The translations under genes were made by a program, and so were the position numbers. A DNA stretch of 64,000 nt from Clusia tigrina (lineage: Eukaryota; Arthropoda; Insecta; Diptera; Clusiidae): NCBI GenBank assembly GCA_920105625.2, contig OV050030.1:97171152-97235151 (forward strand), written 5' to 3'. Below the pieces are notes generated by a model that was not told the origin of the DNA, searched no databases, and saw only the letters and a program-made list of their open reading frames with translations. Position 1 is the first letter of the stretch. The number at the start of each line of letters is the position of its first letter. This document shows, one piece after another, positions 47,343 through 57,839 of the stretch.

Positions 47343-47620
47343 AAATGTATTTTTATAATGTGGATACAGCTATAAGATGCAGAATGCGTGAAGGAGCAAA
47401 TGTTAAATATAATGTGAATTTGACACTTATATTAGCGAATGAATGATAGCTGTAATAATTTTGTTCGGTCTTTTAAGTCGACCAGCCAAGCCTACACCGA
47501 ACAAAAATAAGCTCCGGTAGCTCCCAGCCATGCTGTTTTTTGCGCATGCGAAACACGAATAAAAAAAAATGTTTGTGTCTGTTTGGGAATTTATGTAGAG
47601 TAGGATCGCGTTAACGTTTT
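47343..47620. repeat. Second arm of direct repeat
   Basis: GCATGCGAAACACGAATAAA at 47546, followed by TTTGGGAATTTATGTAGAGT and AGGATCGCGTTAACG, matches 46741-46825. The repeat ends exactly where the GCCACGCCCAC-family element starts (TATACTCTTTACC, 47621). Confidence 0.6.
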
Positions 47621-49485
47621 TATACTCTTTACCTTTAAAAAAGGTAAATAGGGTATACTAACTTTGTGCTTTTGAGAGGGGTTGGAATTTCGAGAAGGAG
47701 GCGTGGTAGGTATGAACATATATATACAGATATGATCAGAATCACTTTCTTAGCAATTTTTATTTTGTCCGTCCGTCTGTCCGTCTGTGGCCACTTTTTT
47801 TCTACACCGTTAGAGCTATCTTAATGAAACTTTGCAAAAGTATAGTCTGGACAAAGATACAGAACCAGATTGCTATATGGGCCGATTTGGACAAAGACCA
47901 CGCGTACCTCCCATATAAGGAACTTTGTTCACCTTTTTTAAAATGACTATAACTTCGGTCCGATTGATGGAATCGTGTCGCAATTTGGCATTTATGGAGA
48001 TGTAGCTCCTACTAAAGACTGTGCAAAAAGATCTGGTAGCGATTTATGGACGAAATTTTACATGAAGAAACATGTGGACATTATAAAGCTACCTGCAACA
48101 AATGGGGCTGATCAGGCAAAAGGCACGCCCACTTTTGATATAGGGAACTTTCGGGTCTAAAATTAAAATTAGCCTACCTATGCTCGTATTGATGCCAGCG
48201 GAATGAAAATTTGCAGAAACATACATGGGGTCCATAATAGAGTGTGTGCAGAATATGGAGATTATAATACAACTGCCACGCCCACAATTAGCCAAAAAAA
48301 CATTACTAGGTTCCTATGAAAGATTTTTCAACGAAATTTCACAGGAAGGTTGCGGGTACTAACATTAAACACAACACAAAAAATGGGCGTGTTATTTCTA
48401 CAGCCACACCCACTATTCACATATTATTATAACTTACAACCTATACAATATTTTTGGACGAAATTTTACATTAGTACGTATATGGACCCTACAAAGATAT
48501 GTACAAGATTCGGAGTCGATCAGATGAAGGATATGCCTCCCTCCCATATAATGGACTTTGGGGACCCCACTTAAAGACAGGTACCCTATCTATGCTTCTA
48601 GTGATGATATATGAAAACATATTGGTAGATGTATACACTGGGTTTGTACTAGCATGCATTCCAAATATGGGCAGATTATTACTACTGCCACGCCCACAAT
48701 TTGCCCAAAATCATTACTAGGTTCGTGTTACAGATTTTTCAACGAAATTTCACAAGAAGGTTGCGTGTACCAACATTAAACACCACACAAAAAATGGGCG
48801 TGTTATTTTTACAGCCACGCCCACTATTAGCATATTATTATAACTTTCGACCTATACAATATTTTTGGACGAAATTTTATATTAGTACGTATATAGACCC
48901 AACCAAGCCATATACAAGATTCGGGGTCGATCAGATGAAGGATACGCCTCCCTCCCATATAATGAGCTTTGGGGACCCCATTTAAACACAAATACCCTAT
49001 ATATGCTTCTAATGATGATATATGAAATCAAATTGGTATATGTATACACTGGGTCTGTACTAGCACGCATTCCAAATATGGGCAGATTATTACTACTGCC
49101 ACGCCCACAATTCACCAAAAATCATTACTAGGTTCCTATTAAAGATTTTTCAACAAAATTTCACAGGAAGGTTGCAGTTACTAACATTAAACACTACATA
49201 AAAAATCGGCGTATTATTTCTACAGCCACGCCCAATATTGACATATAAATATAACTTACGACCTATACAAAAATTTTTAATTTTATATTAGTGGTTATAT
49301 TGACACTACGAAGCCATGCACAAGATATAATCAATTCACACGATATAATCAATTCAAGGTACCCTACTGAAAATAACCGTAGATATGATCCTCATGATGA
49401 TTTATGAAGAAAACATACCCATTGTTGAACTCGCAGGCACGAGAAAAGGTAAAGAGTATTTCGAAGTCGCTCTAACCCGAAATAT
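47621..49485 (+). repeat. GCCACGCCCAC-family repeat, copy 3, with ~410-bp internal triplication
   Basis: It starts like the copy at 33857 (TATACTCTTTACC, AAATAGGGTATACTAACTTTG, TCCGTCCGTCTGTCCG). It is longer because a unit of about 410 bases is present three times: GATTTTTCAACGAAATTTCA occurs near 48325, 48735 and, slightly changed, 49145. Each unit carries CACAAAAAATGGGCGTG, a GCCAC(A/G)CCCACTATT word, TACAATATTTTTGGACGAAA and ATTACTACTGCCACGCCCAC. The right end matches copy 2 (GAGAAAAGGTAAAG, CTAACCCG). There is no coding function. Confidence 0.75.
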
Positions 49486-52033
49486 ATGCACAATTTCATA
49501 TATATGCTATTCGCATTCATTTTTGTTTCTGGTGGGTGAGTGAGTCGTTATTTTCTCAAGATCCGAATGAACTTTTCGTGGACATCCCTGATCTAAACCT
49601 ACCTTACCCCAAATTTTTGAATTTCTCTAGAGTGCGGTCGAATTTCGTCCGCTGTTTTCCTCTAGTTTTCATTTTTCACAAGTTGATAATTCAAAATAAC
49701 ATTGGGCCAAAAAGTCGTTTAGGTTTAACATACTTCTGAGTTCTATGTGTAGGTGGGAAGGTAGCCTGAATGTTACGCCCAATGTGTTCACCAACCAATT
49801 AAATAAATATCGTTTAGATCTCGAAATGCATATAGTCTTATAATATATATAACTATAGCACACCCTAACAACTCGTAGAATTATTGATGTCCGTACAAAG
49901 TGCCAACAACACCAAAATGAACTGCCAACTAAACACAGTCTCACTTCACCTAACTTGGCGTATGCATAAATAGCAGCCGGTAATCCAAATAATGCTCCTC
50001 ATCCGACTGCTACAATTGAGAACAATGACATGTCTGAACTGAAGAATTTGCTGAAACAATTAGTCTCACAAATGTCTACCATGATGAATATTATCAATAT
50101 GCTGATCACTAAATTGAATGAACAATTAAAGTAATTTGAAAGTAGCTCTCTGGAATGTTAATGGACTCAGTCAACATATTCTTGAACTTAAGACTTTTAT
50201 TCACGTTAACCTAGTAGACATACTGTTAATATCTGAGACGCATTTCACAGAAAAAAGCTTTATTAAAATTTCTAATTACTCAATTTACCATATAAGTCAC
50301 CCTGAAAACAGAAATCGTGCTGATTCCGCAATAATTATAAACAATAAAATCAAGTGTATTGAAAAGGAAAATTATAGCAAAAACTACCTTCAGACTACAA
50401 CAGTTACGCGATTATATTGTCACATCAAAGCATGTTGTATCATATCAAAGCCATTTGTGTTGACATATCAAAGCACTCCCGTAACATATTATAGATTATT
50501 AAGCACTCCCCTGACATATTATTATTATATTATTACACATATTCATAATAAACTTACGGATTGGAATAATTTTCGTACAATTTTGGAATAACTTGACATA
50601 AACATCTCATTGAAAAACTATGAAGAAATTGACAGAGCAGTAGTATGCATAATCGATAATATAATTTGCGCCGTAATTAGTTCTACCAGCAACAAAAGTA
50701 CGAAATTCCCACAGCAATCAAGAAAAGCATCAGAGAGAAGACGAAACTGAGAAGACAATGGCGGCTCTTACGGTTACTAGAAGACAAGAATAGAGATTTA
50801 AGAGATATGTTAAAACGTGACAAAGATGAAAAACTAGAAAAGTACCTTACTAATTTAGAATCCACAAGGACTACTCGTTGTGGAACGCTACCAAAAAAAA
50901 TTGCCAATGCCATTTTATATCATCCGCCACTCAAAATTTCAGACAACATGTGGTTTCGAACCCATATAGATAAAACCAAAGTTTTATGTGATCCACGTCT
51001 AATAACCATTTACAAATTAAATTAATGAAATTTTGAATGAATAATTGTCGCAGCTGACCCACCAAATAATAAAAATATAGCAATCAGAAGAGCAACGAAA
51101 GCGATACCTAGGTCTATCAACACAAAAATTAAAACAAAAAATCTCCTGAATATAATGGATATTCACGTAAAATTCTAAAAGAACTGCTGACAAAGCACTT
51201 ACATATACCCGGAATTTATTTGAAGTGTAAAGCGTGGAAACTTCCCGAAATTATTGCCATTCCGAAAACAAATATCTGACGCCAACTCTATCAATAAATT
51301 TTTTTAAATAGATTTTTGATTGTCTGAAGTCTATCTTAGAAAGAAGAATCATAATTCCTTGCCATCAGTTCGGATGCAGATTTAACACTCCACAATTCAG
51401 CAAGTTCATAGAATAAAGCATAAAATAGCAACTGAAATTGACAAAAAAATTACTTGCATGTCAGTATACCTTGATTTTGCAAAGCCATTTGATAGCGTAT
51501 GGCACAAACGACTACTGCACAAGTTAAGACAATACCTTCCACTATGTCAAGTATGCTGAGGAATGCTCCGATATTCTAAAAATGGAGGCCGTTATACCAC
51601 AAGGTAGTGTATTAGGACCAACTATATGTCCTTTATACAGCTAACATCCCTATAACTATATCAAATGACAACATGATAGCAACATTCGCTGTCACTACGC
51701 ACCAAGATTTGGCTATAGCTGCAAAAATTCTCCAACAAATACTTGACAAAACGTTACCTTGGTTTGGAAAGTGGGAAATCAAAATAAATGGCGACAAAAC
51801 TATCCAAGTCATTTACACTAATTAGAGGACTAACTCAGTGCAATAACCATAAATAATGACCAGATTAAGGTTGACACTAAAGCTAAATACCTCGTTATGC
51901 CAAATGATGCCAAACTATTTGGAAAGACCACATCATACAAAAGAGGAACGAAGTGAAAAATAGATTCAGACAACTGTACTGGCTGTTAGGGAAGCAACCG
52001 AATCTTTCGCTATTAAATAAAATCGTGATCTAC
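49486..52033 (+). pseudogene. Jockey LINE copy 2: ORF1 end, endonuclease, RT
   Basis: Parallel to 34984-37165. The endonuclease opens at 50136 with MKVALWNVNGLSQHILEL (DILLISETHFTEKSF, HISHPENRNRAD). RT includes VYLDFAKPFDSVWHKRLLHK (about 51465-51520). It then extends beyond copy 1 with IPQGSVLGPTICPLY (about 51590-51635). Where the catalytic FADDT should be, TFAVTTHQDLA is found (about 51685), so the active-site Asps are lost. RT thumb pieces (PWFGKWEIKINGDKT) follow. A deletion of about 60 bp relative to copy 1 lies near 51540. It is cut off at 52033 by the 412-like LTR. Confidence 0.75.
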
Positions 52034-52760
52034 TGTAGTGTACATGTAACATACATATACTTATATACATAGTAACATACTTATTTACATATATACATTG
52101 TAACATACTGTACTACATACTGTAAACATATTGTAGCGCACACGCATAAATACATAAGAATTCATAAACATTGCAAAGCATCTTGCAAGCCGCCACAATA
52201 ACATACACACATACTTATACTGCCTTCCTGGCCAACAAGCCGAACAGCAACTCAGAATCAATCGCCGAAAATGCAAACGCACGCTTTGCTGTCGACGTTT
52301 CGCTGTCAACGTTTTGCTGACTGCATTGGCTGCACCGTTGACTATGAAGGGCAATGCTCTGCTAAGTCACCGAAAGAGCTTTCCGCTGATATCGCGCGAT
52401 TGAAAATTATGAATTGACGCGCAGCAAATTCGGATCAAACTAGCAAAATTGCAATCTAAGCAATTTCTATGGTATGGGCACTTGCAAGGCGGCCCATAAA
52501 AACCATGTATTAATTTAGATATAAATAGAGGTACATTTAGAATAAAGTATCAGAGAGAAAACTGACAGCTTGATACCAGCACACATCTTTCTTTCTCTCC
52601 AAAATTTTGCGTTGCTTTCTACGCTGTTTAAAATTTAAAGAAGCAAAGACAATTAGGCTATTCGCCTGACAGAAGAGCGGTCGGCCCGCTGTATAAACAT
52701 TTGGCAAATCCTGTTGCATCGGTTCGCTTCTAGTCAAGCTTATAGGTATGCATCTTTTAA
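52034..52760 (+). repeat. Putative 5' LTR of a 412/mdg1-like element
   Basis: Jockey coding sequence (LLNKIVIYC) stops and TGTAGTGTACATGTAACATA begins, a 412-like LTR start. Features suiting an LTR are AGATATAAATAGAGGTAC (TATA-like, about 52517) and AATAAAG at about 52540, followed by CAGAGAGAAAACTGACAGC. The right end is uncertain; TGGCGATATTGCC at 52758 might be the primer-binding region. No second LTR was found within the window. Confidence 0.4.
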
Positions 52761-52941
52761 TGGCGATATTGCCACACCGAATCCGGATAGCTGAATAATT
52801 TTTTCCAAAATACATCAGAAAACTGATCTATTTTTTCCTGCCAACCGTTCCGGAATAGCTGAATAAATACACCATTTCGCAGTAGCTGAAATATTTTTTA
52901 CTGCCACACATTCCGAGCTATAGACATCAGTAAAGAAAACC

Positions 52942-53341
52942 ATGAAGAAGAAAGCACAAGTGGACTCCATATTCGAGAAGTGGACTACGTATTTTAAAAT
53001 ACCATACGTTCCACAGGCCCCAAACACAAACGTGCCACAAATACCTTCTTATGTCCCAAAGCCAAAAAATTTAGGACCACGAACGATATCAATTGAAGAA
53101 TACACAAAACATCAACAAAGGAAGAAGAAGCCAAGTACAACACCTCCGCCACCACAACCCAAAAAGAAGACAAGAGGAGGAAAAAAATTCCAGTGTAGAA
53201 AAAAGTTGGCACAACTCTATTTTCATTAAATTTGGCAACAACAAAAGAAGAGAAGATAACGATGAATCAACAGTTAAAGAATCACAAGAAGTGCCAAAAA
53301 GAATGATACGGGCCATGGAAGCCAAGAAAGGCGTATTTTAA
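52942..53341 (+). pseudogene. Basic/Pro-rich leader ORF of the 412-like element
   Basis: The frame 52942-53229 starts MKKKAQVDSIFEKWTTYF and continues with a Pro-rich part (LGPRTISIEEYTKHQQ) and a basic run (KKTRGGKKFQCRKKLAQLYF). A stop follows, and a second frame (to 53341) reads KRMIRAMEAKKGVF. Short basic ORFs in the leader are known in mdg1/412-type elements; similarity here is by general style only. Confidence 0.4.
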
Positions 53342-53458
53342 CTACAGAATATTTTAATATTTTTCCTATATTCTAAAATTTCAAATATTTTCATTGTCAA
53401 CTATTAAAATTAATTTAAATGTAAAAATATAATTCAATGTCTACATATAAAATCAATT

Positions 53459-53485
53459 TATTAAATTAAAAAAAAAAATTAAAAA

Positions 53486-53530
<45 letters not shown>
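53459..53530. repeat. A-run and (TA)n microsatellite
   Basis: Poly-A runs with single T breaks pass into (TA)n of about 18 units. It lies in the leader between two small ORFs. Confidence 0.85.
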
Positions 53531-53611
53531 TTAAGAAATGAAAAGATGACATTATATTTAAGAGAAATGATAATATAAAATAAATACAAAAAACAAATTA
53601 TATATATAAAA

Positions 53612-53854
53612 ATGGGGAGAACACAGTCAAAGATTCTAAACCATAATGGTGATCAAGTAACAATTCTTAATAATCAAATTCAACACACAGAAACCCTTGA
53701 CGAACACGCCATTAAACTATTGATAATTTTAATTATAGAAGGAATACAATTAGGAATTACACTTCTTCAAATATATCGTGAGTACAATAAAAAACAGACT
53801 TTAAAAGTAGCCAAATCAATTTTTGATCTAAGTGAGATGGTATCAAGGAAATAA
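53612..53854 (+). CDS. Small membrane-type ORF of the 412-like element
   Basis: This frame has 80 residues, with start ATG in AAAAATGGGGAGA. The N-terminus MGRTQSK has Gly2 and a Ser at position 6, which would suit N-myristoylation. One hydrophobic segment, LLIILIIEGIQLGITLL (residues about 36-52), is followed by a basic tail. Similar short proteins precede gag in some mdg1/412-type elements; their role is not known to me. The frame is intact. It could instead be a chance ORF, but the composition is protein-like. Confidence 0.45.
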   Translation: MGRTQSKILNHNGDQVTILNNQIQHTETLDEHAIKLLIILIIEGIQLGITLLQIYREYNKKQTLKVAKSIFDLSEMVSRK

Positions 53855-53875
53855 TAATATATAAAAACAAGAAAT

Positions 53876-54548
53876 ATGCCAATAATTTCGATTGAAAAAC
53901 TTGAACTAATTGTCAAAAATTTGCGAAAAAATCGTTATAGAACATATTCAAATGAATCATTGAATTACAATCTTCTTTAGATGAACAAACCGCACTTTTT
54001 GAGCTAGAACTCCAACAAAAACCAATTTTAAAACAACAAGACACTATAGTAATATTTAAAACATTAAGTGATTTTATTAAGGAATTAATCAATAATAATA
54101 AAACAATAAAAAACGTAGCAGAAATGGCTGATTTTAGTTTAGAAACTGCATCAAAATCTATACCCAATTTTGAGGGAAATGGTAAATAATTAACTGCATT
54201 TACCAATACTATCAGATTTGCAATGATAGGATTAAAAGAAGAAGCAAAGAATCTTCTGTTAGAATATGTATTTTATGTCAAATTATCTGATAAAGTTAGA
54301 ATAGCAATAGGGTCATCCAAAGTTCCAAATACACTGGAAGAAGTAACATCCAGATTGAATAAAGTGTACAAAACTACACATACTGTAAGAAAATTCAAAA
54401 CTCTTTGTCTCTTTGCACACAAAATAACAATAGTATCACAGATTTTAGAGACAAAATTTTGGATTTAATTTTAAATCTTACAGACTTGCACATTTCAGAT
54501 CTAAATCAACCAAGTACCGAAAGAATTCCAGCAATCACCACAATAAAT
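53876..54548 (+). pseudogene. 412/mdg1-like gag, N-terminal and capsid part
   Basis: The frame opens at 53876 with MPIISIEKLELIVKNLRKNR, then YRTYSNESL, the start pattern of 412/mdg1-type gag. Stops follow near 53978. Further pieces are NVAEMADFSLETASKSIPNF and, after a TAA at 54187, FTNTIRFAMIGLKEEAKNLL and LEYVFYVKLSDKVRIAIGSS, matching the gag capsid region (L-x-F-I-x-x-K-L-x-x-K-V). It runs on to about 54548, where a LOA-2 insert splits it; the rest is at 57362-57830. Confidence 0.6.
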
Positions 54549-57373
54549 ATATTTATAATAAACAAATTATAATAAACAAAAAGAGTTGAAATACGCCATT
54601 AGGCGAGGGAAACGAGCGTCATGGAGGGAATTTTGCGAAAGCATTGAATCGACGTCCGAGGCTAGCCGTCTTCGTAAAATTCTCCACTCCTCTAACAAAG
54701 CCCTTGACTGTATCCAAAAACCAGATGGCAGCTGGACTCACTCAAGCGCCGAAACCCTTGATATCCTGCTAGACACCCACTTCCCAGGGAGTTTAGCCTC
54801 AGCGGATCAAGCACTCTACCAGGTGGAGCAGGTTTCGCATGATACCCTCCCCACATTCCAAGTGACAAAAAGTCACCTTGAATGGTCCATTCAAACCTTT
54901 AAGCCATACAAGTCCCCCGGACCAGACGGCATCATTCCTGCCGATATCCAAAATGGGGAAGAGATTATCCTTCCATGGCTGCTTCAAATATATAATGCAA
55001 GCCTCAGACTGCAATACATTCCCTTACGCTGGCGCACGGCTCGGGTCGTCTTCATACCAAAAGTTGGGAAGGCCTCGCACACCAAACCTAAGGATTACAG
55101 ACCCATAAGTCTAACATCCTTTCTTCTTAAGGTTCTAGAAAGAGCTCTTGACCTACATATCAGGACATCGATCAACCCTTCTCTTCTCTCTGTATCTCAA
55201 CACGCTTACTCTAAAGGCAAATCGGTTGAAACAGCACTTCATTCTCTCATTTCTCAAGTTGACAAATACTTGGCGTACAAGGAATTCACACTTGCCATAT
55301 TTCTGGACATCGAGGGAGCATTCAACAATGTATGCCCCAACGCTGTCATCTCCGCACTCTATAATCTTAACCTGAATTCAGGTCTTCTTAAATTTATAGA
55401 GCTTCTACTAAAATCTAGGATCATCACTTCCACGATCGGCAGTGCCCAATCCAGGAGGGAGGTTAACAGGGACACGCCACAAGGGGGTGTTTTATCATCC
55501 CTCCTCTGGAACCTGGCAGTTAACACACTACTGGTGAGATTGGAATCTACTGGATGCAAAGTGATAGCCTATGCGGACGACATAGCAATCGCGGCATCCG
55601 GCAAATTCCCCCAAACACTTTCCGAAAAACTGAACTATTCACTCTCTATTGTGTCGAACTGGTGTCGCGAATTCGAACTTGGGGTTAACCCATCCAAAAC
55701 CGAGACTATGCTTTTCACTAGGAAGTACAAAATTCCAAAGTTTACAGTGCCTAGTCTAAACGGCACTCCGCTCTCTTTGAGCACACACGTTAAGTACTTA
55801 GGCCTGATTCTCGACCCAAAGCTTAATTGGAAAGCCAATCTAGCTGAGAGGGCACGTAAGGCAACATGCGCTATATACTGCTGTAAAAGAGCAGTTGGTG
55901 CACGATGGGGACTTCGTCCTCGAGTCGTGCTCTGGCTCTACACGGCCATCGTAGAACCAAACCTGTTATACGGGTCGGTCTTCTGGTGGCAAGCTCTCGA
56001 AAAAGCCTGTAATATCAAACCCCTTGATAAAATCAGAAGATCCATTGCTCTACTGATCACTGGCGCTCTTCGTAGCACACCTACGAAAGCCCTTTTTGCC
56101 ATGCTGCACTGGCTCCCCTCGGGGATCCTGATTAAGCAACAAGCCAAGCTGACAGCGATTAGACTTAATGCTCTTTCGCACTGGCGCATAACCCTGACAG
56201 GCCATGCTTCAATTCTGAGTCAGGACCCACCTGTCCCCAACTTTATCGATTATATGTCGGTCTATCCCGATTTGAACAGGGGATTCGACCTCACTATTCC
56301 AAGTCGAAGCGACTGGACCTCAGAAAACCGAATCATCAGTGAAACAGTCGAAATCTACACCGACGGTTCCAAGCTTGGAGGTAGAGTCGGCAGCGGTATT
56401 TATTCCGACAAGCTGGACTTAAACATCTCCCTACGTCTCCCAGACCATTGCAGCGTTTTTCAAGCTGAGGTCATGGCCATTTACCACGCAGCCAAATGGA
56501 TGCTGAGTAGTGATATCGGCGCAGTTGACGTATCTATCTTCTCAGACAGCCAGGCCGCCACTAAATCTCTTTTTGGCTCCACGGCCACATCAAGACTAGT
56601 TCCTGAATGTCGAACATCTTTAAATGAGCTCGCAAGTTACTCTCGGGTGCACCTAATCTGGGTTCCCGGACACAGCAAAATCCCGGGAAACTGCGAGGCG
56701 GACGAGCTTGCCAAGGCAGGCACGCTAATGCACGACATTCACCACTCTGTAAACATCGGCATTCCACTGGCAACAGCCAAGCTCGAAGTCAAACGGAAAT
56801 ATCTGGCTGACGCCTACAAATCCTGGGCAAACGAGGAATCCTGCCACACGGCTAGACTAACTTGGGCAAGCATGGACAAAAATAGAACCAATCAACTTCT
56901 TCGACTTGATCGCGTATCACTGTCGACAACTGTGTCGGTTTTGACCGGCCACTGCATAATGGGACAGCACGCAGAAAGACTGGGCCTACCCTCAAATGAC
57001 TTTTGCCGAGGCTGTGGCTTCGAGGAGGAGGACGAGACGGTTTTCCACCTCTTATGCGACTGCCCATCCTTGAGCAGACGAAGAATTCGCACCTCTGGTG
57101 CCCCATTTCTTACAAGCCTGACAGAGCTGTCATCCATTAATATTAGGGACATAGCCAGGTTCATCAAAGTATCAGGATGGTTTCCTGAAACATGACGGGG
57201 GAGTCGTGCCTTTCCAGGCGCTGTCCTTGCGCTGACTACAACAATCCCAAGTATGGGAACCTTTTTAGTCAGTGCTTGAACGGCGCCACACCGTGGTATC
57301 ACAATGGGCCATTATGTGTGCTCAAGTGTGCTTTTGGCAAACTGGGCGGCCACTCCTACCTACCACAATAAAT
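54537..57373 (+). mobile_element. LOA-2 LINE insertion, 5'-truncated, copy b
   Basis: ACCACAATAAAT occurs at 54537-54548 and 57362-57373, a 12-bp target duplication (the first bases may belong to the TACC tail). The LINE body starts near 54585 (LKYAIRRGKRASW), and 37 AT-rich bases (54549-54585) with repeated AATAAACAAA words lie between the duplication and the body, as filler. The 3' tail (57196-57361) matches copy a and ends CTACC. The copy lies in the gag gene of the 412-like element, same strand. Confidence 0.85.
54586..57195 (+). CDS. LOA-2 ORF2, 869 open codons: RT, RNase H, Zn cluster
   Basis: The encoded enzyme would copy LINE RNA into DNA at a nicked target. The frame is open throughout but lacks the endonuclease (5' truncation), and it begins at a TTG, not a real start codon. 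The linker and RT hold KSPGPDGIIPADIQ (about residues 108-121), RPISLTSFLLKVLERAL, AIFLDIEGAFNN (D of RT motif A, about residue 244), DTPQGGVLSSLLW and AYADDIAIAASG (catalytic DD, about residue 330). RNase H has EIYTDGSKLGGRVGSGIY (about 589), FQAEVMAI, FSDSQAATKS and VPGHSKIPGNCEADELAKAG (about 690-710). A C-terminal CRGCGFEEEDETVFHLLCDC cluster is near 808. All catalytic residues I can place are present. Confidence 0.85.
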   Translation: MKYAIRRGKRASWREFCESIESTSEASRLRKILHSSNKALDCIQKPDGSWTHSSAETLDILLDTHFPGSLASADQALYQVEQVSHDTLPTFQVTKSHLEWSIQTFKPYKSPGPDGIIPADIQNGEEIILPWLLQIYNASLRLQYIPLRWRTARVVFIPKVGKASHTKPKDYRPISLTSFLLKVLERALDLHIRTSINPSLLSVSQHAYSKGKSVETALHSLISQVDKYLAYKEFTLAIFLDIEGAFNNVCPNAVISALYNLNLNSGLLKFIELLLKSRIITSTIGSAQSRREVNRDTPQGGVLSSLLWNLAVNTLLVRLESTGCKVIAYADDIAIAASGKFPQTLSEKLNYSLSIVSNWCREFELGVNPSKTETMLFTRKYKIPKFTVPSLNGTPLSLSTHVKYLGLILDPKLNWKANLAERARKATCAIYCCKRAVGARWGLRPRVVLWLYTAIVEPNLLYGSVFWWQALEKACNIKPLDKIRRSIALLITGALRSTPTKALFAMLHWLPSGILIKQQAKLTAIRLNALSHWRITLTGHASILSQDPPVPNFIDYMSVYPDLNRGFDLTIPSRSDWTSENRIISETVEIYTDGSKLGGRVGSGIYSDKLDLNISLRLPDHCSVFQAEVMAIYHAAKWMLSSDIGAVDVSIFSDSQAATKSLFGSTATSRLVPECRTSLNELASYSRVHLIWVPGHSKIPGNCEADELAKAGTLMHDIHHSVNIGIPLATAKLEVKRKYLADAYKSWANEESCHTARLTWASMDKNRTNQLLRLDRVSLSTTVSVLTGHCIMGQHAERLGLPSNDFCRGCGFEEEDETVFHLLCDCPSLSRRRIRTSGAPFLTSLTELSSINIRDIARFIKVSGWFPET

Positions 57374-57830
57374 GAAAAACCGCATTAAATACATTTCAGT
57401 CCGGTATTAATTAAAAATATAGATAAACGGTATTTGCCGCAAGACCAACAACACTCACTGACGCAGTAAATTTGTGCATAGACATGGAAAAAGAACCTAA
57501 CAATAGTATTTTTCAAATCAGACGCTATATCAGGAAGCAACAACAACAACCCAAGAGAAGTTTTCAATATCAACAAAACCAACAAAATAGAAATGTTCAA
57601 TATAGACAACAGAACTTCAGAGACAGAAACAGCAATTTTCAAAACAATAGAAATTTTTACAATAATAGGAATACTAGAAATAATTCAAATTCAAATAGAA
57701 ATTACCATTCACAACAAAATACACGTATTCCGTCAAGCTTGCGAAGTTTTAACAATACTAACAATATTAGTCGTAACACTAATCGTCGTATTCACCTCCT
57801 TGATAATGTAGCAGATCCAGACCAAAAAAA
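57362..57830 (+). pseudogene. 412-like gag, C-terminal Q/N-rich part
   Basis: After the LOA-2 insert the gag reading resumes with RYLPQDQQHSLTDAVNLCID, then MEKEPNNSIFQIRRYIRKQQ and an Asn/Gln/Arg-rich run (57540-57770). Such a tail is typical of 412/mdg1 gag. The change to jockey sequence lies between about 57790 and 57860 and has no clear border. No 412 pol follows, so the rest of this element was lost or replaced. Confidence 0.5.
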
Positions 57831-57839
57831 TGAATGTAC

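Noticed and set aside
52085..53027. Minus-strand frames over the 412-like LTR and leader
   Set aside because: No domain is seen, the composition follows the repeat-rich DNA, and the surrounding element is on the plus strand.
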